Made by a program: the position numbers and the translations under genes
The notes under the pieces: model-generated
Database searches by the model: none
What the model saw: the letters and a program-made list of their open reading frames with translations, nothing else
What the model was told of the DNA's origin: nothing
In this document: positions 22,798-34,993 of the stretch, in pieces
Layout of the letters: the number at the start of each line of letters is the position of its first letter
How positions within the stretch are numbered: the first letter of the stretch is position 1
DNA from: Panulirus ornatus
Lineage: Eukaryota > Arthropoda > Malacostraca > Decapoda > Palinuridae
Reading direction: 5' to 3'
Assembly (NCBI RefSeq): GCF_036320965.1
Contig: NC_092257.1
Location: 21,512,913 to 21,576,912, forward strand
Length of the DNA: 64,000 bases

Positions 22798-24618
22798 ATT
22801 ACCCAATCACACAGCAGCATTACCCAATCACACAGCAGCATTACCCAGTCACACAGCAGCATTACCCAATCACACAGCAGCATTACCCAATCACACAGCA
22901 GCATTACCCAGTCACACAGCAGCGTTACCCAATCACACAGCAGCATTACCCAACCACACAGCAGCATTACCCAATCACACAGCAGCATTACCCAGTCACA
23001 CAGCAGCATTACCCAATCACACAGCAGCATTACCCAATCACACAGCAGCATTACTCAGCCACACAGCAGCATTACTCATTCACACAGCAGCATTACCCAA
23101 TCACACAGCAGCATTACCCAATCACACAGCAGCATTACCCAATCACACAGCAGCATTACTCAGTCACACAGCAGCATTACCCAATCACACAGCAGCATTA
23201 CCCAATCACACAGCAGCATTACCCAATCACACAGCAGCATTACTCAGTCACACAGCAGCATTACCCAATCACACAGCAGCATTACTCAGTCACACAGCAG
23301 CATTACCCAATCACACAGCAGCATTACCCAATCACACAGCAGCATTACTCAGTCACACAGCAGCATTACCCAATCACACAGCAGCATTACCCAATCACAC
23401 AGCAGCATTACCCAGTCACACAGCAGCGTTACCCAATCACACAGCAGCATTACCCAATCACACAGCAGCATTACCCAATCACACAGCAGCATTACCTCAT
23501 TCACACAGCAGCATTACCCAATCACACAGCAGCATTACCCAATCACACAGCAGCATTACCCAGTCACACAGCAGCATTACCCAATCACACAGCAGCATTA
23601 CCCAATCACACAGCAGCATTACTCAGCCACACAGCAGCATTACTCATTCACACAGCAGCATTACCCAATCACACAGCAGCATTACCCAATCACACAGCAG
23701 CATTACCCAATCACACAGCAGCATTACTCAGTCACACAGCAGCATTACCCAATCACACAGCAGCATTACTCAGTCACACAGCAGCATTACCCAGTCACAC
23801 AGCAGCATACCCAATCACACAGCAGCATTACTCAGTCACACAGCAGCATTACCCAATCACACAGCAGCATTACCCAATCACACAGCAGCGTTACCCAATC
23901 ACACAGCAGCATTACCCAATCACACAGCAGCATTACCCAATCACACAGCAGCATTACCCAATCACACAGCAGCATTACCCAATCACACATCAGCATTACC
24001 CAATCGCACAGCAGCGTTACCCAATCACACAGCAGCATTACCCAATCACACATCAGCATTACCCAATCACACAGCAGCATTACTCAATCACACAGCAGCA
24101 TTACCCAATCACACATCAGCATTACCCAATCACACAGCAGCATTACTCATTCACACAGCAGCATTACCCAATCACACAGCAGCATTACTCAGTCACACAG
24201 CAGCATTACCCAATCACACAGCAGCATTACTCATTCACACAGCAGCATTACCCAATCACACAGCAGCATTACCCAATCACACAGCAGCATTACTCAGTCA
24301 CACAGCAGCATTACCCAATCACACAGCAGCGTTACCCAATCACACAGCAGCATTACCCAATCACACATCAGCATTACCCAATCGCACAGCAGCGTTACCC
24401 AATCACACAGCAGCATTACCCAATCACACATCAGCATTACCCAATCACACAGCAGCATTACTCATTCACACAGCAGCATTACCCAATCACACAGCAGCAT
24501 TACTCAGTCACACAGCAGCATTACTCAATCACACAGCAGCATTACTCAGTCACACAGCAGCATTACCCAATCACACAGCAGCATTACTCAGTCACACAGC
24601 AGCATTACCCAATCACAC
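22798..24618. repeat. 21-bp satellite, ~87 copies, open for 642 codons
   Basis: Units of 21 bp with core CACAGCAGCATTACCCAAT. Because 21 is a multiple of three, frame 22705-24633 stays open and would give a heptapeptide repeat (SITQSHS). An insertion near 23492 shifts it to ITQQHYP and a deletion near 23808 restores it. Blocks are duplicated: CAATCGCACAGCAGCG recurs 378 bp apart (24001, 24379) and ACTCAGCCACACAGC recurs ~568 bp apart (23053, 23621). A reverse frame is also open, as expected for a stop-free unit. I call it non-coding satellite DNA unless transcripts show otherwise. Confidence 0.93.
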
Positions 24619-24769
24619 TGTGACGTCGCTTAATGAGGTCTTCCCTCCCTTCCTGTATAAGAACATTAATAGCCCACGATGTCAACATAGCCCCCCCCCA
24701 AAAAAAAAAATAAAAAATAAATAAATAGATAAAAAAAAATATCCGGCATTGGCAGTTTTCTCATGGAAA
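24619..24769. other. A-rich unassigned spacer
   Basis: C-run and A-rich/AATA tract (24690-24740); nothing recognised. Confidence 0.6.
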
Positions 24770-25135
24770 GGACAAATGAGAGAGACGGTGAAGAAGGCAG
24801 ATATGGAAGTGGTAACGCGAAAATAAGGAATGGAAAAAAAAAAAAAAAGGGATGGAGTGAGTACTGTGAAGGACTGTTGAATGTGTGCGGTGAGAGGGTA
24901 GCGGCTGTGGTGTGTTTGGGACGAGGCGGCCATGTGGAGTGCGAGAGCCACGGCGAATGAGAGGGTGAAAACGAGAGGAGGTAGTGAAAGCCTTGCAGTC
25001 GGCGAAGTGTGGCAAGGTGGCTGGATTGGATGGGATTGCAGCTCTGTTTCTCAAGAAAATGGACTTCATTATTGTTGAGTAGTTTCACAGGCTATACGAT
25101 ATTTCTGTAGTTCGAGGCGAAGTGCTTAAGAAATG
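24770..25135 (+). mobile_element. Old, diverged RTE-like LINE fragment
   Basis: Forward-strand remnant of the linker/RT N-terminal part. WSEYCEGLLNVCGERVA and VCLGRGG (24763-24960) match the WSEYFEGLLNVFDDRVAD...CFGRGG segment of better copies. Several frameshifts and an A-run follow. Confidence 0.75.
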
Positions 25136-25200
25136 ACACAAAAAAGAATAAAAGTGTAAAATGTGACTTACAGAGGTATAGGTTTGTTAAGTGTACACAG

Positions 25201-25247
<47 letters not shown>
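25136..25247. repeat. Spacer and (CA)n microsatellite
   Basis: About 65 bp unassigned, then (CA)n at 25203-25246. Confidence 0.9.

Positions 25248-25584
<337 letters not shown>

Positions 25585-25663
<79 letters not shown>
25585..25663. repeat. (GA)n microsatellite
   Basis: GA tract grown from the A-rich 3' tail of the S element. Confidence 0.97.
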
Positions 25664-25665
<2 letters not shown>

Positions 25666-25999
25666 GAAAGAAAAATCGAAAAAAAAGAGAGAAAGAAAGA
25701 AGAGAGAAGTAGGAAAGAGACTTGTGTTAGCAATTACCTTATTGTATGTAACTTGCATTTAAATTACATTTCTCACATATTCCAAGTAATTGCTCACGCT
25801 TCATAATCATTAATTATATTATTTTTTTTTTCTTCATATTATTCTTGAACTTATTACCTCCGTTATTTTCTTGATCCAAGTAATGATTGCTAATTGGGTC
25901 ATGTATCAATTATTACTTCAATTATCCTTATGTTCCTGTGATCATGTTACCTTAAAATGTAATTTCCTTTTTCCCATTCAATTGTGTCTGATTCTGTGA
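25664..25999. other. AT-rich unassigned sequence
   Basis: No gene. Contains GCAATTACCTTATTGTA, related to the AT-rich spacer at 14222. Confidence 0.55.
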
Positions 26000-26706
26000 G
26001 AAAACGTTTGTGGGGGTTCGATGGCAAAACGTTTATGTGTGGGGGTTCCTTGAGAAAACGTTTGTGTGGGGGTTACATTAGATAATGTTTGTGGGGTTTT
26101 TCTCTTCACGTCACCAAACTTCTGGGCCTTCACGCTTTCTCCTGCAACCCCACGAACGTTTCCTCATGGAAACCCCACAGACATTTTTGCACGGAGCCCC
26201 CACAAACGTTCTCTCGAGGAGCCCCCACAAACGTTTTCTCGCGGAACCCCCATAAACGTTTTGCCATTGAACCCTCACAAACGTTTTATCGTGGAAATCT
26301 CACAAACGGTTTCTCGTGGAAACCCCACAAACGTTTTCTCATAGAACCTCCACAAGCGTTTCCTCATAGAACCCCATAAACGTTTTTTCATAAACACCCA
26401 CAACCGTTTTCTCATAGAACCCCAACAAACATTTCCTCATAGAACCCCTAAAACGTTTTCTCATAAACACCCACAAACGTTTTCTCATAGAACCTCCACA
26501 AACATTTTCTCGTGGAAGCCCACAAACGTTTTCTCGTGGAAACCCACAAACGTTTTCTCGTGGAAACCCCACAAACGTTTTCTCGTGGAAACCCCACAAA
26601 CATTTCCTAATAGAACCCCACAAACGTTTTCTCATAAACACCCACAAACGTTTTCTCATAGAACCCCCAGAAACGTTTTGCCATTGAACCCCACAAACGT
26701 TTGTTA
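26000..26706. repeat. 27-bp satellite with an orientation switch
   Basis: Units with core AAACGTTTTCTCGTGGAAAC then CCCACAA. The first ~4 units (26000-26095) read as the reverse complement (GAGAAAACGTTTGTGGGGG), and the rest (26150-26706, ~20 units) read forward. About 55 bp of other sequence separates them, so the array is a natural inverted repeat. Confidence 0.9.
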
Positions 26707-26785
26707 TTAAAGTTATTTTTACATGCTCTGATTGTGACTTACACGGTTACGTGTGAGGTGGGGAGGAGGTTCTGGTGTTGAACCC

Positions 26786-27190
26786 TCGAACACGACAGTA
26801 CGACCCTCGAGCACGGCTGTACGACCCTTGAACACGACGGTACGACCCTCGAGCACGACGGTACGACCCTTGAACACGATGGTACGACCCTCGAACACGA
26901 CGGTACGACCCTCGAGTACGACGGTACGACCCTTGAACACGACGGTACGACCCTTGAGCACGGCTGTACGGCCCTTGAGCACGACGGTACGACCCTTGAA
27001 CACGACGGTACGACCCTTGAGCACGGCTGTACGGCCCTTGAGCACGACGGTACGACTCTTGAGCACGGCTGTACGACCCTTGGGCATGGCGGTGCGACCC
27101 TTGAGCACGAAGGTAGGACCCTCGAGCACAACGGGACGACCCTTGAGCACGACGGTACGACCTTTGAGCCCGGCGGTACGACTTATTAAA
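26786..27190 (+). repeat. 21-bp satellite family A, array 1 (forward)
   Basis: About 19 units of TTGAGCACGACGGTACGACC with variants (GAACACGACGG, GAGCACGGCTG). The unit is a multiple of three and free of stops in several frames, so open frames of 130-198 codons occur on both strands and are artefacts. Confidence 0.93.
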
Positions 27191-27245
27191 CACGCGTCAC
27201 TCTTAAAGGCCACTTCAAAGGCCATGCCATCATTATAAAGCATCG
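27191..27245. other. Junction between inverted family A arrays
   Basis: About 55 bp of non-repeat sequence, including AAAGGCCACTTCAAAGGCC, marks where the array orientation flips. Confidence 0.7.
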
Positions 27246-28822
27246 TATCATCGTGCTCAAGGGCCATACTGTCGTACTTAAGGGTCGTGCTCAAGGGTCG
27301 TTCCATCGTGATCAAGGGTCATACTGTCGTACTTAAGGGTCGTGCTCAAGGGTCGTTCCATCGTGATCAAGGGTCATACTGTCGTACTTAAGGGTCGTGC
27401 TCAAGGGTCGTTCCATCGTGATCAAGGGTCATACTGTCGTACTTAAGGGTCGTGCTCAAGGGTCGTTCCGTCGTGCTCAAGGGTCATACTGTCGTACTTA
27501 AGGGTCGTGCTCAAGGGTCGTTCCGTCGTGATCAAGGGTCATACTGTCGTACTTAAGGGTCGTGCTCAAGGGTCGTTCCATCGTGATCAAGGGTCATACT
27601 GTCGTACTTAAGGGTCGTGCTCGAGGGTCGTTCCATCGTGATCAAGGGTCATACTGTCGTACTTAAGGGTCGTGCTCAAGGGTCGTTCCATCGTGATCAA
27701 GGGTCATACTGTCGTACTTAAGGGTCGTGCTCAAGGGTCGTTCCATCGTGATCAAGGGTCATACTGTCGTACTTAAGGGTCGTGCTCAAGGGTCGTTCCG
27801 TCGTGCTCAAGGGTCATACTGTCGTACTTAAGGGTCGTGCTCAAGGGTCGTTCCGTCGTGCTCAAGGGTCATACTGTCGTACTTAAGGGTCGTGCTCAAG
27901 GGTCGTTACATCGTGATCAAGGGTCATACTGTCGTACTTAAGGGTCGTGCTCAAGGGTCGTTCCATCGTGATCAAGGGTCATACTGTCGTACTTAAGGGT
28001 CGTGCTCAAGGTCGTTCCATCGTGATCAAGGGTCATACTGTCGTACTTAAGGGTCGTGCTCAGGGTCGTTCCGTCGTGCTCAAGGGTCATACTGTCGTAC
28101 TTAAGGGTCGTGCTCAAGGGTCGTTCCGTCGTGCTCAAGGGTCATACTGTCGTACTTAAGGGTCGTGCTCGAGGGTCGTTCCGTCGTGCTCAAGGGTCAC
28201 ACTGTTGTACTTAAGGGTCGTGCTCGAGGGTCGTTCCGTCGTGCTCAAGGGTCATATTGTCGTACTTAAGGGTCGTGCTCGAGGGTCGTTCCGTCGTGCT
28301 CAAGGGTCACATTGTGTACTTAAGGGTCGTGCTCGAGGGTCGTTCCGTCGTGCTCAAGGTTTGTCTACCGTCGTGCTCGAAGATCGTATCGTCGTGCTCT
28401 AAGGGTCTACCTGTCGTACTTAAGGTCGTCTCATGCCAGAGTCGTTCCATCGTGATCAAGGGTCATACTGTCGTACTTAAGGGTCGTGCTCGAGGGTCGT
28501 TCCATCGTGATCAAGGGTCATACTGTCGTACTTAAAGGGCCGTGCTCGAGGGTCGTTCCGTCGTGCTCAAGGGTCATACTGTCGTACTTAAGGGTCGTGC
28601 TCGAGGGTCGTTCCGTCGTGCTCAAGGGTCATACTGTCGTACTTAAGGGTCGTGCTCGAGGGTCGTTCCGTCGTGCTCAAGGGTCACACTGTCGTACTTA
28701 AGGGTCGTACTCGAGGGTCGTTCCGTCGTGCTCAAGGGTTGTACCGTCGTGCTCAAAGATCGTATCGTCGTGCTTAGCTTAAGGGTCGTACCGTCGTGCT
28801 CAAGGGTCGTACCGTCATGCAC
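27246..28822 (-). repeat. Family A array 2 (reverse), 55-bp higher-order unit
   Basis: About 28 higher-order units of 55 bp, each made of a 21-bp unit (GGGTCGTTCCATCGTGATC type), a second 21-bp unit (GGGTCATACTGTCGTACTT type) and a truncated 13-bp unit (GGGTCGTGCTCAA). These are the reverse complement of the family A unit in array 1. The right end degenerates (28350-28440, 28740-28822). Confidence 0.93.
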
Positions 28823-28883
28823 AAGGACCACTCCCTACCACACAAGTCTTACCACAACCCAACACCACACACTGAGGCCCCCG

Positions 28884-29132
28884 ACGCTCACACGCGCACA
28901 TATACATACCTATACATTTCAACGTATACATACATATACATACAGAGAAATATACATATATACACATGTACATATTTATACTTGCTGCCTTCACCCATTC
29001 TCGTCGCCACCCCGCCACACCTGAGATGGCACCCTCCCTTCACCCCGCACGCGCGCGAGGTAGCGCTAGGAAAAGACAACAAAGGCTGCATTCGTTCACA
29101 CTCAGTCTCTAGCTGTCATGTGTAATGCACCG
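28884..29132 (-). mobile_element. RTE-like LINE 3' UTR fragment
   Basis: Reverse-strand fragment of the long type of 3' UTR, with top-strand GAGGTAGCGCTAGGAAAAGA and TCTCTAGCTGTCATG. It joins the next, oppositely oriented copy at ~29133. Confidence 0.85.
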
Positions 29133-30006
29133 AATAGGTATAGGAATAGTGGTTCCAACAATGTTATATGGTTGCGAGGCGTGGGCTATAGATAGTGTTG
29201 TGCGGAGGAGAGTGGATATGTTGGAAATGAGATGTTTGAGGACAATATGTGGTGTGAGGTGGTTTGATCTAGTAAGTAATAATAGGGTAAGAGAGATGTG
29301 TGGTAATAAAAAGAGTGTGGTTGAGAGAGCAGAAAAAGGTGTACTGAAATGGTTTGGTCACATGGAGGAAATGAGTGAGGAAAGATTGACCAAGAGGATA
29401 TATGTGTCAGAGGTCGAGGGAACGAGAAGTGGGAGACCACACTGGAGATGGAAGGATGGAGTGAAAAAGTTTTTGAGTGATCGGGGCCTGAACATGCAGG
29501 AGGGTGAAAGGCGTGCAAGGAATAGAGTGAATTAGAACGATATGGTATACCGGGATCGACGTGTTGTCCATGGATTTAACCAGGGCATGTGAAGCGTCTA
29601 GGGTAAACGATGGAAAGTTGTGTGGGGCCTGGATGTGGAAAGGGAGCTGTGGTTTCGGTGCATTATACATGACAGATAGAGACTGAGTGTGAACGAATGT
29701 GGCCTTTGTTGTCTTTTACTAGCGCTACCTCGCGCGCGTGTGGGGGTAGGGGGTTGTCATTTCATGTGTGGCAGGGTGGCGACGGAAATGAATAAAGGCA
29801 GCAAGTATGAATTGAATACATGTGTATATATGTATATGTCTGTGTATGTATATATATATGCATACGTTGAAAGGTATAGGAATGTATATGTGCGTGTGTG
29901 GACGTGTATGTATATACATGTGTATGTGGGTGGGTGGGGCCATTTTTTCGTCTGTTTCCTTGCACTTCCTTGCTAACGCGGGAGACAGCGACAAAGTGTA
30001 ATAAAT
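29133..30006 (+). mobile_element. RTE-like LINE, copy L4 (3' end, long UTR)
   Basis: Forward copy with the C-terminal RTE region (29125-29535: PTMLYGCEAWAIDSVV, RTICGVRWFD, KWFGHMEEMSEERLTKRIYV) and a complete long 3' UTR ending GCGGGAGACAGCGACAAAGT. It is 5'-truncated before the C-terminal region. Its 3' end runs into (TA)n that it shares with the inverted copy L5. Confidence 0.92.
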
Positions 30007-30011
30007 AAGTG

Positions 30012-30012
<1 letters not shown>

Positions 30013-30078
<66 letters not shown>
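30013..30078. repeat. (TA)n at the centre of a tail-to-tail LINE pair
   Basis: Pure TA tract shared by the 3' ends of L4 and L5. Confidence 0.97.
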
Positions 30079-30086
<8 letters not shown>

Positions 30087-30087
30087 T

Positions 30088-31380
30088 ATACTTTGTCGCT
30101 GTCTCCCGCGTTTGCGAGGTAGCGCACGGAAACAGACGAAAGAAATGGCCCAACCCCCCCCCCCCCATACACATGTATATACATACGTCCACACACGCAA
30201 ATATACATACCTACACAGCTTTCCATGGTTTACCCCAGACGCTTCACATGCCTTGATTCAATCCACTGACAGCACGTCAACCCCGGTATACCACATCGCT
30301 CCAATTCACTCTATTCCTTGCCCTCCTTTCACCCTCCTGCATGTTCAGGCCCCGATCACACAAAATCTTTTTCACTCCATCTTTCCACCTCCAATTTGGT
30401 CTCCCTCTTCTCCTTGCTCCCTCCACCTCCGACACATATATCCTCTTGGTCAATCTTTCCTCACTCATCTCTCCATGTGCCCAAACCACTTCAAAACACC
30501 CTCTTCTGCTCTCTCAACCACGCTCTTTTTATTTCCACACATCTCTCTTACCCTTACGTTACTCACTCGATCAAACCACCTCACACCACACATTGTCCTC
30601 AAACATCTCATTTCCAGCACATCCATCCTCCTGCGCACCACTCTATCCATAGCCCACGCCTCGCAACCATACAACATTGTTGGAACCACTGTTCCTTCAA
30701 ACATACCCATTTTTGCTTTCCGAGATAATGTTCTCGACTTCCACACATTCTTCAAGGCTCCCAGAATTTTCGCTCCCTCCCCCACCCTATGATCCACTTC
30801 CGCTTCCATGGTTCCATCCGCTGCCAGATCCACTCCCAGATATCTAAAACACTTCACTTCCTCCAGTTTTTCTCCATTCAAACTCACCTTCCAATTGACT
30901 TGACCCTCAACCCTACTGTACCTAATAACCTTGCTCTTATTCACATTTACTCTTAACTTTCTTCTTTCACACACTTTACCAAACTCAGTCATCAGCTTCT
31001 GCAGTTTCTCACATGAATCAGCCACCAGCGCTGTATCATCAGCGAACAACAACTGACTCACTTCCCAAGCTCTCTCATCCCCAACAGACTTCATACTTGC
31101 CCCTCTTTCCAAAACTCTTGCATTTACCTCCCTAACAACCCCATCCATAAACAAATTAAACAACTATGGAGACATCACACACCCCTGCCGCAAACCTACA
31201 TTCACTGAGAACCAATCACTTTCCTCTCTTCCTACACGTACACATGCCTTACATCCTCGATAAAAACTTTTCACTGCTTCTAACAACTTGCCTCCCACAC
31301 CATATATTCTTAATACCTTCCACAGAGCATCTCTATCAACTCTATCATATGCCTTCTCCAGATCCATAAATGCTACATAC

Positions 31381-31383
<3 letters not shown>
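30088..31383 (-). mobile_element. RTE-like LINE, copy L5 (short-UTR subfamily)
   Basis: Reverse copy bordered by (TA)n at both ends. It contains RT from FMDLEKAYDRVDRDALWKV (31164-31508) through GLRQGCVMSP, QLLFADDTALVADS (30465-31163) and the C-terminal region (30277-30489). It has a short 3' UTR of ~145 bp. Lesions: TGG to TAG at ~31167 (SPW to SP-stop) and a 1-nt deletion near 30476. It shares ACACAAAATC, GTCAACCCC and a long C-run in the UTR with L8. Confidence 0.92.

Positions 31384-31384
<1 letters not shown>

Positions 31385-31461
<77 letters not shown>
31385..31461. repeat. (TA)n at the 5' border of L5
   Basis: Pure TA tract at the 5' truncation point of L5. Confidence 0.97.
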
Positions 31462-32900
<1,439 letters not shown>

Positions 32901-32944
32901 CTACGCAAGGCTCCTCTCCAAAGGCTCACTCACTTCCCCCCTTC

Positions 32945-33155
32945 GCACCCATGTCGCATTAGCGAGGTAGCGTTAAGAACAGAGGACTGGGCCTTAGAGG
33001 GAATATCCTCACTTGGCCCCCTTCTCTGTTCCTTCTTTTGGAAAAGTAAGAAACGAGAGGGGAGGATTTCCAGCCCCCTGCTTCCTTGCCTTCTAGTCGC
33101 CTTTTACGACATACAGGGAATACGTGGGAAGTATTCTTTCTCCCTATCCCAGGGA

Positions 33156-33158
<3 letters not shown>
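32945..33158 (-). mobile_element. S element, copy 4 (near complete)
   Basis: Full-length reverse copy, ~210 bp: tail GCATTAGCGAGGTAGCG on the top strand, body AGAACAGAGGACTGGGCC, TTCCTTCTTTTGGAAAA, AGGATTTCCAGCCCCCTGC, and 5' end GAAGTATTCTTTCTCCC. The 5' end abuts (TA)n. Confidence 0.85.

Positions 33159-33224
<66 letters not shown>
33159..33224. repeat. (TA)n at the 5' border of S copy 4
   Basis: Pure TA tract. Confidence 0.97.
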
Positions 33225-33228
<4 letters not shown>

Positions 33229-33767
33229 TGGAGATCAAGTAACCATACCTGTTCTCCCACTTGCACTTTCCATTCCTCTCATTTGTACCTGAACGAACAG
33301 CTGTTTTGGGTAATTAGCTCCTCTGTCATCATTAACGTAATTAGTATTACATCAGGAAGTGTCCTGATTACCATGCTGTCATAAGGCTTAATTATGTATG
33401 GATAAGAGTACAGTAATCCGGCCTTAGTGAGCGGCTGCCTGCCTGTTACGCCCTTTCATACTTGTACTATTGTGTCATACAAAAATCGCACCTATGGCCC
33501 GTAAATGGCTCCATTAGACGTAGTTAGCATGTGCCCTGTAGTTAGAGTCGTTACGACAATAAAGGTGGTTTATTTTGACCTCTGATATGAAGCAACGTAG
33601 CCCCGTGGCTGATGGCGTACAAGGACGTAACCATCAGTCTCGCTCAAGGGGTTTGCAGGGCTTCGTTTTTGTGTTGCGTACTACAACACTTGTGGAGCCG
33701 TGTTGTTGGTTTATTGTGTTGCGTAGTAGACGTGTCGGGGGGGGAGGGGGGAGCTTCATCACGACGG
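33225..33767. other. Unassigned sequence
   Basis: About 540 bp without recognisable gene or repeat. AT-rich on the left; a run of G and A near 33737-33752 precedes the satellite. Confidence 0.5.
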
Positions 33768-34480
33768 CACGACCCTTGAGCACGACGGTACGACCCCTTG
33801 AGCACGACGGCACGACCCCTTGAGCAACACGACGGTACGACTCCTTGAGCAACACGACGGTACGACCCCTTGAGCAACACGACGGTGCGACCCTTGAGCA
33901 ACACGACGGTACGACCCCTTGAGCACGACGGTACGACCCCTTGAGCACGACGGTACGACCCTTGAGCAACACGACGGTACGACCCCTTGAGCACGACGGC
34001 ACGACCCTTGAGCACGACGGTACGACCCTTGAGCACGACGGTACGACCCTTGAGCAACACGTCGGTGCGACCCTTGAGCAACACGACGGTACGACCCCTT
34101 GAGCACGACGGCACGACCCCTTGAGCAACACGACGGTACGACCCCTGAGCACGACGGTACGACCCTTGAGCAACACGACGGTACGACCCTTGAGTACGAC
34201 GGCACGACCCTTGAGCACGACTGTACGACCCTTGAGCACGACGGTACGACCCCTTGAGCACGACGGGACGACCCCTTGAGCAACACGACGGTACGACCCT
34301 TGAGTACGACGGTACGGCCCCTTGAGCACGACGGTGCGGCCCTTGAGCACGACGGTACGACCCTTGAGCACCACGACGGTACGACCCTTGAGCACGACGG
34401 CACGACCCTTGAGCACGACGATACGACCCTTGAGCACGACGGTACGACCCTTGAGCACGACGGCGCGACCCTCTCTGAAC
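33768..34480 (+). repeat. 21-bp satellite family A, array 3
   Basis: About 32 units of the same motif as array 1 (GAGCACGACGGTACGACC), many lengthened by an extra C or by AAC (GAGCAACACGACGGTACGAC), giving 21-, 22- and 24-bp units. Open frames of up to 326 codons on the reverse strand are artefacts. Confidence 0.93.
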
Positions 34481-34571
34481 ACGTCCGTCTACAGATCGAA
34501 CCAACTGGCCACAGTAGAAAGTAATGATACAGTGTACCCGGCCAGCTAGGATCGCCCCCACCCACCACAAC
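34481..34571. other. Unassigned spacer
   Basis: About 90 bp, nothing recognised. Confidence 0.55.
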
Positions 34572-34920
34572 ACACATCATTCCAACAGTTTTCGGTACGC
34601 CTTCGTCAGGCGTCAGTGTGCAACACTCTGTGTATTCTCTGGTGTAAATGCCATTCAGACATTTTCTGTGTTTATGAACATTTGTTTGGTAAACATGTGA
34701 TTGTCCAAGACCTTTCGTGGACAAGCACATGTTTACCATATGGCGTCCTAGTTACGTCTCTTCGTTGTATATCAACTGACTTGTATTTCTCTCTTGTGTC
34801 TCCCCTGATGATGTGATTATTACACGAAAGTGCACTTGGGAACTTATCGAGTTTCATTTTCCTGTGGACTCATAGGAATATACTTGATCAGCGCTTATTT
34901 GTGATCCTTTCCAATACATA

Positions 34921-34993
<73 letters not shown>

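Noticed and set aside
34796..34850. Functional hammerhead ribozyme
   Set aside because: CTGATGA and GAAA are present with a short stem II, but I cannot draw stem I and stem III is weak; kept only as a family hint.
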